From Anaerolineaceae bacterium (GTDB lineage: Bacteria > Chloroflexota > Anaerolineae > JAAYZQ01), in assembly GCA_012514775.1 (NCBI GenBank), contig JAAYZQ010000004.1:1-9346 (forward strand): a stretch of 9,346 nucleotides of DNA, given 5' to 3'. Under the pieces are notes generated by a model, which was not told where the DNA came from, made no database searches, and saw nothing but the letters and a program-made list of their open reading frames with translations. Positions 5,186 through 9,346 of the stretch are shown piece by piece. Each line of letters starts with the position of its first letter. The stretch's first letter is position 1. Both the position numbers and the translations under genes were made by a program.

Positions 5186-8100
5186 CTAGGTAGGCGCCGG
5201 GGTAGGTGGTACCTGGGCCGTGGCCGGTGGAGGCTCGGGCAGCGCCTCGCCGGCGGGCACCCAAGGGCCGTGGGTGCCACGCTTGTAGAGCCCGCCGCCG
5301 TACGGTACCAGGAACAGCAGTCGATCCTCCCCATAGTCCGGCGAGAAGACGGCCTGGCGGATCCCGCCCATGTCGGCAGGCAGCCCGCCGCGCAGGTCCT
5401 GCCACGACTGCCCGCCGTCCGTTGACCCGTAAATCAGGCCGGGCAGGCCCCAGGCCAGGGCCGTCCGGTCCCGGGCAAAGGTGGGCGAAAGCTGCAGCCC
5501 GACCTCGTCCGCCGCCCGCCAGGGAGCGGCGGGCAACTGCTGCCACGACGCGCCCCGGTCGGTCGAGCGGTAGATGCTGTTGCCTTGCTGGATCAGGATG
5601 ACGCCATCCCGGGCATAGTCCGGCGAAAAGGTGGCGCGAAACGTGAGGGGGCCGGGCTCCAGGACCTTTTGCCACGTGCTGCCGGCATCGGTGGAGCGGT
5701 AGAGGGCGTTGTCCGCCTCCAGGAGCAAGGTGCTGTCCTGGGCATAGGCCGGCGAGAAGGTCACGGCCGACAGCCGGTAGCTGCCCGTGGACGCCACCGC
5801 CCGGGCGACGCCGCTGCCCCACGGCCCGTCGACGGGGGTCCAGGTATCACCGCCGTCGCGGGAGCGCCACAGCCGATTGTCCTCGGTCCGCAAGAAGAGC
5901 AGGCCGTCGTCGCCAAAGGCCGGCGATATGTCCAGGGAGGTGAGATGCCCGCCAGGCGGCAGGGGCAGGGGCTCCCAGGGCCCGCCCTGCCGGGTGCGCA
6001 CCGGCTCTTCCCAACCGGACGCCAGAAACGCCGTGCCGTCGCCCGCCAGGGCCGGCGAGAGCACCAGGTCGTCGGGCGCTGCCGGCCGGGGCGCGGGCCG
6101 CACCGCCTGCCGCCAGCTCCTGCCGCCGTCCGTCGAGATCCAGACCGCCGGGCCTTCCTCGTCCGCCCGCGCCTCGTCCTGGACGATGAGGCGCAGCGAG
6201 CCGTCCGGTCCCGACGTGGGGCTGAGGGCGCTCTGTGGGGGCAGGTCCCCATTGGCCGGCCGCCAGCCCCCCCCGTCAAAGCGGTAGAGGCCCAGGGCGG
6301 TGCCGGCCAGGACCTGGTCGGGGCCCAGGACGGTCAGGGCGGGCGGGTCGCCCAGGGTTACCCGCAGGGGAAAGCCGGTGTCTTCCCAGCTGAGTCCGGC
6401 ATCCCCTGAGCGCAGGACGCCCACGCCTTCGCCAAAGGCAAAGAGCGTCCGGTCCTGCCGGAAGCCCGGCGAGGCGGTCAGACGGTAGAGCTCGATCTCT
6501 TCCAGGGCGGGCAGCCGGCCCGGCTGCCAGGCCAACTCGTCCACGGGCCAGCGGACCAGGCGCCCATCGCTGTCGAGGGCCAGGAAGGCGCTGCCATCGG
6601 CCGAGAGGCGGGCGTCGGTGGCTGCGGTGGGGACCGGGCCGGTCACCTGCTGCCAGTTGTCACCGCCGTCCACCGAGCGAAAGAGCTGGCGCTCCTCGTC
6701 GGGCGACGAGGGCACCCACCAGAGGTAAACGGTCTTGTCCTCAGGGTAGTCGGGGGCGATGACCAGGCGGGCGCTGCCGTAGCCGCGCAGGTAGAGACCC
6801 TTCACCGCCGGCTGCCAGGTCTCGCCGCCATCGACGGAGCGGAGCAGGCCCGCCCGGCCGAACCAGCCGAACATTGTCCCGTCGTGGGCGAAATCGGGCG
6901 ACAGGGCCAGGGAAGCGGGCTCGAGGCCTGGCAGGGAGGTCCACGTCTCGCCGCCATCGGTAGAGCGCTTGAGCCCTCCGTGGACCAGGAAGATGGTCCG
7001 GTCCTGCCCGTAGGTCGGCGAGAAGGCGACCATGCCCGCGGTCCCGGCGTAGCGCGACGGCGTCTCGTAGCGTTCCGCCAGTCGCTCCCAGCGCTCGCCG
7101 CCGTCGGTGGAGCGAAACAGGCCCTGTTTCCGCGTCAGGGCCAGGAGCGTCCCGTCCTGCCCGAAGGCCGGCGAGATGGCCAATTCCTGCACGGCCAGGT
7201 CGGTCAGCCCGCGGCTCGCCATGCGCCAGCTCCGCCCCGCGTCGGCCGATTTCCAGACGCCCAGGCCACGGTCGGTGGCCGTGGGCAGGACGAAAAGCGT
7301 GCGGTCCTGTTGAAACTCGGGGGAGACGACCACCCGGGCGACGCCCCAATCGGGCAGGCCCTCGCCCAGGAAGGCCCAGCTCTGCCCCTCGTCGTCGGAG
7401 CGATACAGGCTGGCGGCAAAGAGCGGTGTGTCATCCGGCCCGGCAAAGAACTGCCAGGCCTCCGATACGGGCAGCGGGGCCGGGCTCGGTGACACGGGTT
7501 CGGGCAGCCGCCCGCCCGTCGCCGACCAGATCTGCACGCGCCCGTCGTGCGAGGCCAGGTAGAGGAGGTGCCGTTCCGGGTCCGCGCTCCGTATGGTAAA
7601 GCGGCCCGGGATGGGCACGCTGCCCAGCACGTCCAGGTTGGCGGCGTCGAGGACCAGGAGCTGTCCCTCATCGTCGCCGGACAAGGCCAGGTACAGGCGC
7701 CCCAGGTCCGGATCGAGCCGCAGGGCGCCAAAGGCGGCGTCCAGGCGGGCCTCGTAGCGCCGGCCATCGGCCAGGAGGCTGGTGGACTGCCCGGCCAGGT
7801 GGGTGCGAGAGACGTACGCCCGGCCGCCCTGGGCGTCGATGGCGACGTAGGAAACGCTGCGCTCCGTGTCGGTCAGGATGCGCTGGTAGGTCTCGGGCTC
7901 GTAAACGTACAGATAGTTGCCGTTGTTGGAGCCGGGGATGCCGTTGTTAACGATGGCATAGATGCGGCCGCTGCCGGGATCGACGACGGCGTCGACGGCG
8001 GCCGGGTTGGGCGAGTAGCCGGCGGGGTCGGGCAGGGTGTCCGAAATGGATGCGGTAACCGTCAGGCTCTCCAGGCTGGCCAGGTGGATGCCGTTTTGCA

Positions 8101-9346
8101 CCAGGAGCAGGCTGCCGTGGTATTCGTCGGCCACGGGCACGGCGCGCATGGGGATCTCGCCCCCCTTGGCCAGCGGCGGGGTGGAGCCGGCCGGGAGCAG
8201 GTCATAGATGCGGACGGTGCTGGCCTCCAGGCCACCGGTGTACAGGCGGCCGTGGCTGCTGTCCACGGCGATCCGGCCCGCGCCGGGCAGGACGGCCAGC
8301 TCCTGGTCGTCGCCGGCGTCCAGGACGTGCAGGCGGCCGGCCGTGTCGGTGACAAAATAGAGCCCGCGGGCGGGGTCCGCGGCCAGGTCGCTGACGTTGA
8401 TGGCCGTGGGCCACGTCGCAGCCTTTTCGCCGCGCCTCACGTCGACGGCGGCGATCTGGTCGACGTAGGTGTGGCTGGCCAGCAGCCGCCGGCCGGCCGG
8501 GTCCCAGGCCAGAACGTTCGGCGCGGCCTCCAGGGGGATCTCGGCGGTCTCCTCGCCGCTCTCCAGGTCCAGGACGATGATGGCGTTGCGCCGGTAGCCC
8601 TCGCGGCCCAGGAAGAGCCGCCCGGCGCCGGCATCCAGGGCCAGGCTCACGTTCTCGGTCCACTCGCCCAGCGCCCGCTCGTCCAGGGTTTGGCCCCCGC
8701 GGTCCAGGGTCCAGAGCAGGCTCTGCCGGCCGTCGTCCAGGGTCAGGTACAGGCGGCCCCGCTGGCCATCGACGGCCAGGTCGTCGGGCCTGCCGGGCAG
8801 CGTCAGCGACGCCACCTCGGCCAGGGACGGGGTCTCGTGAATACCCAGGACGTAGTGCCCGCCGTCGTTGTAGGCGAGGTAGAGGCGGCTGCCGGGCGCG
8901 TCGAGGGCGGCCAGGAGAAAGCGAGGCGAGGTGCCCACGCGCACCTCGCGCCGGGTCTCGCGGCTCGCGGCGCCGGCCAGGCGCAGGGCGGCGTTGCCCG
9001 CCAGGTAGAGCCCCTCACCCTCGGCGTCGAGGGCCAGGCGCTCGACGCCCTCGAGGAGGGCCACGGGTTCCAGGCTGCCGGCGTCGAGGACCGAGCAGGT
9101 GTCATCGCCGGCATTGACGGCGTACAACAGGCCCCGCTCGGGGTCCAGGAGAAGCTGGCCTTCGGCATAACTATCGGGGCCGGTTTCGGCCACGGCCAGC
9201 ACCTCGCCGCTGCGGGCGTCGAGCATCGTCACCAGCCCGGTGTTGGGTTGGGCCGTGTGGTACGTGCGGGCATAGAGGCGGCCCTGCCCGGCATCGAGGG
9301 CCAGCCAGCGGGGCCCGTAGCTGTTCCCGGCCGGGACGCGAAAGTC
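5186..9346 (-). CDS. Giant surface/secreted repeat protein: YVTN-like propellers plus twelve Asp-boxes (N terminus outside window)
   Basis: The frame is open from the right edge, so the start and any signal peptide lie beyond 9346; 1386 residues are visible before TAG 5186-5188. About residues 1-610 hold roughly fourteen propeller strands of the pattern LALD-x(3-4)-GRLYLA, enough for two seven-bladed propellers of the YVTN/lactonase-like kind. A Pro-rich linker (EPVSPSPAPLPV) follows near residue 620. Residues about 645-1320 carry twelve Asp-boxes of the form S-x-D-x-G-x-x-W (for example FRSTDGGERWERL), as in sortilin/Vps10, Ycf48 and sialidase propellers. They alternate with twelve SP-x-[FY]-x-x-D-x-T-L motifs. 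A Pro/Thr linker precedes the TAG, and the C-terminal domain lies past it at 4688-5155. No catalytic residues are recognised; a binding or structural role outside the cell is inference. The top-strand ORFs across this gene are shadows. Confidence 0.87.
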   Translation of the reverse strand, partial: DFRVPAGNSYGPRWLALDAGQGRLYARTYHTAQPNTGLVTMLDARSGEVLAVAETGPDSYAEGQLLLDPERGLLYAVNAGDDTCSVLDAGSLEPVALLEGVERLALDAEGEGLYLAGNAALRLAGAASRETRREVRVGTSPRFLLAALDAPGSRLYLAYNDGGHYVLGIHETPSLAEVASLTLPGRPDDLAVDGQRGRLYLTLDDGRQSLLWTLDRGGQTLDERALGEWTENVSLALDAGAGRLFLGREGYRRNAIIVLDLESGEETAEIPLEAAPNVLAWDPAGRRLLASHTYVDQIAAVDVRRGEKAATWPTAINVSDLAADPARGLYFVTDTAGRLHVLDAGDDQELAVLPGAGRIAVDSSHGRLYTGGLEASTVRIYDLLPAGSTPPLAKGGEIPMRAVPVADEYHGSLLLVQNGIHLASLESLTVTASISDTLPDPAGYSPNPAAVDAVVDPGSGRIYAIVNNGIPGSNNGNYLYVYEPETYQRILTDTERSVSYVAIDAQGGRAYVSRTHLAGQSTSLLADGRRYEARLDAAFGALRLDPDLGRLYLALSGDDEGQLLVLDAANLDVLGSVPIPGRFTIRSADPERHLLYLASHDGRVQIWSATGGRLPEPVSPSPAPLPVSEAWQFFAGPDDTPLFAASLYRSDDEGQSWAFLGEGLPDWGVARVVVSPEFQQDRTLFVLPTATDRGLGVWKSADAGRSWRMASRGLTDLAVQELAISPAFGQDGTLLALTRKQGLFRSTDGGERWERLAERYETPSRYAGTAGMVAFSPTYGQDRTIFLVHGGLKRSTDGGETWTSLPGLEPASLALSPDFAHDGTMFGWFGRAGLLRSVDGGETWQPAVKGLYLRGYGSARLVIAPDYPEDKTVYLWWVPSSPDEERQLFRSVDGGDNWQQVTGPVPTAATDARLSADGSAFLALDSDGRLVRWPVDELAWQPGRLPALEEIELYRLTASPGFRQDRTLFAFGEGVGVLRSGDAGLSWEDTGFPLRVTLGDPPALTVLGPDQVLAGTALGLYRFDGGGWRPANGDLPPQSALSPTSGPDGSLRLIVQDEARADEEGPAVWISTDGGRSWRQAVRPAPRPAAPDDLVLSPALAGDGTAFLASGWEEPVRTRQGGPWEPLPLPPGGHLTSLDISPAFGDDGLLFLRTEDNRLWRSRDGGDTWTPVDGPWGSGVARAVASTGSYRLSAVTFSPAYAQDSTLLLEADNALYRSTDAGSTWQKVLEPGPLTFRATFSPDYARDGVILIQQGNSIYRSTDRGASWQQLPAAPWRAADEVGLQLSPTFARDRTALAWGLPGLIYGSTDGGQSWQDLRGGLPADMGGIRQAVFSPDYGEDRLLFLVPYGGGLYKRGTHGPWVPAGEALPEPPPATAQVPPTPAPT

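Noticed and set aside
4622..5188. Two in-frame TAG codons in the window (4622-4624 and 5186-5188) hinted at amber recoding such as pyrrolysine.
   Set aside because: The SufR-like gene ends in TAG right before a good terminator, so TAG acts as a normal stop here; one of the two TAGs sits in a gene that is deleted anyway. No recoding signal is seen.
5585..6409. Long plus-strand open frames (for example 4805-5425, 5585-6409, 6884-7492) opposite the giant protein gene.
   Set aside because: They mirror the repeated Asp-box codons on the other strand and give Arg/Gly/Pro-rich nonsense.
5390..7420. Repeated short DNA words (CCGCCGTC...GAGCG type) that might suggest a CRISPR array or minisatellite.
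   Set aside because: They encode the Asp-box S-x-D-G-G-x-x-W in one continuous frame, spaced irregularly and diverged; they are protein repeats.

Overview
The window is GC-rich DNA (roughly two thirds G+C by eye). The gene types suggest a Chloroflexota-like bacterium (Anaerolineae/Caldilineae type). These are a lipoylation cluster built on a LipM-type transferase with a biotin-synthase-like radical SAM protein, a SufR-type regulator, and a giant surface protein built from beta-propeller and Asp-box repeats. The phylum assignment is inference from gene style, not from a marker gene.

Left part (1-2250, + strand): a tight operon. It starts with the 3' end of a radical SAM gene (candidate LipS-type lipoyl synthase). 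proC (pyrroline-5-carboxylate reductase) overlaps it by 8 bp, and a LipM-type octanoyl/lipoyl transferase follows 13 bp later. The outer two genes plausibly act together in lipoyl cofactor assembly. ProC belongs to proline synthesis and is the odd one between them. A weak hairpin at 2209-2221 may end the operon.

Middle part (2245-3061, + strand): a consensus sigma70 promoter (TTGACA, 17 bp, extended -10 TATAAT) drives a 207-residue winged-helix regulator. It has three C-terminal cysteines spaced like the Fe-S ligands of SufR. A strong intrinsic terminator follows it.

Scarred part (3072-4678, + strand): a second extended -10 promoter carries a 16-bp near-palindrome between its boxes. It now leads into the wreck of one SAM methyltransferase gene, then a 72-bp near-perfect direct repeat pair with a 12-bp inverted repeat. 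Next comes an intact gene for a double GxxExxY (PD-(D/E)XK-like) protein, and 13 bp later a second methyltransferase remnant. Both remnants appear to have lost the middle of the gene and both end in the same short peptide pattern, EKRRA(E/D)L. This is the most unusual stretch of the window.

Right part (4688-9346, - strand, converging on the scarred region): one giant secreted or surface-type protein gene, open at the right edge. It encodes about fourteen YVTN-like propeller strands, then twelve Asp-boxes alternating with SP-x-[FY]-x-x-D motifs, a Pro/Thr linker and a C-terminal LGFP-like domain. An in-frame TAG at 5186-5188 cuts off the C-terminal domain.

I saw no tRNA, rRNA, CRISPR array or transposase gene.
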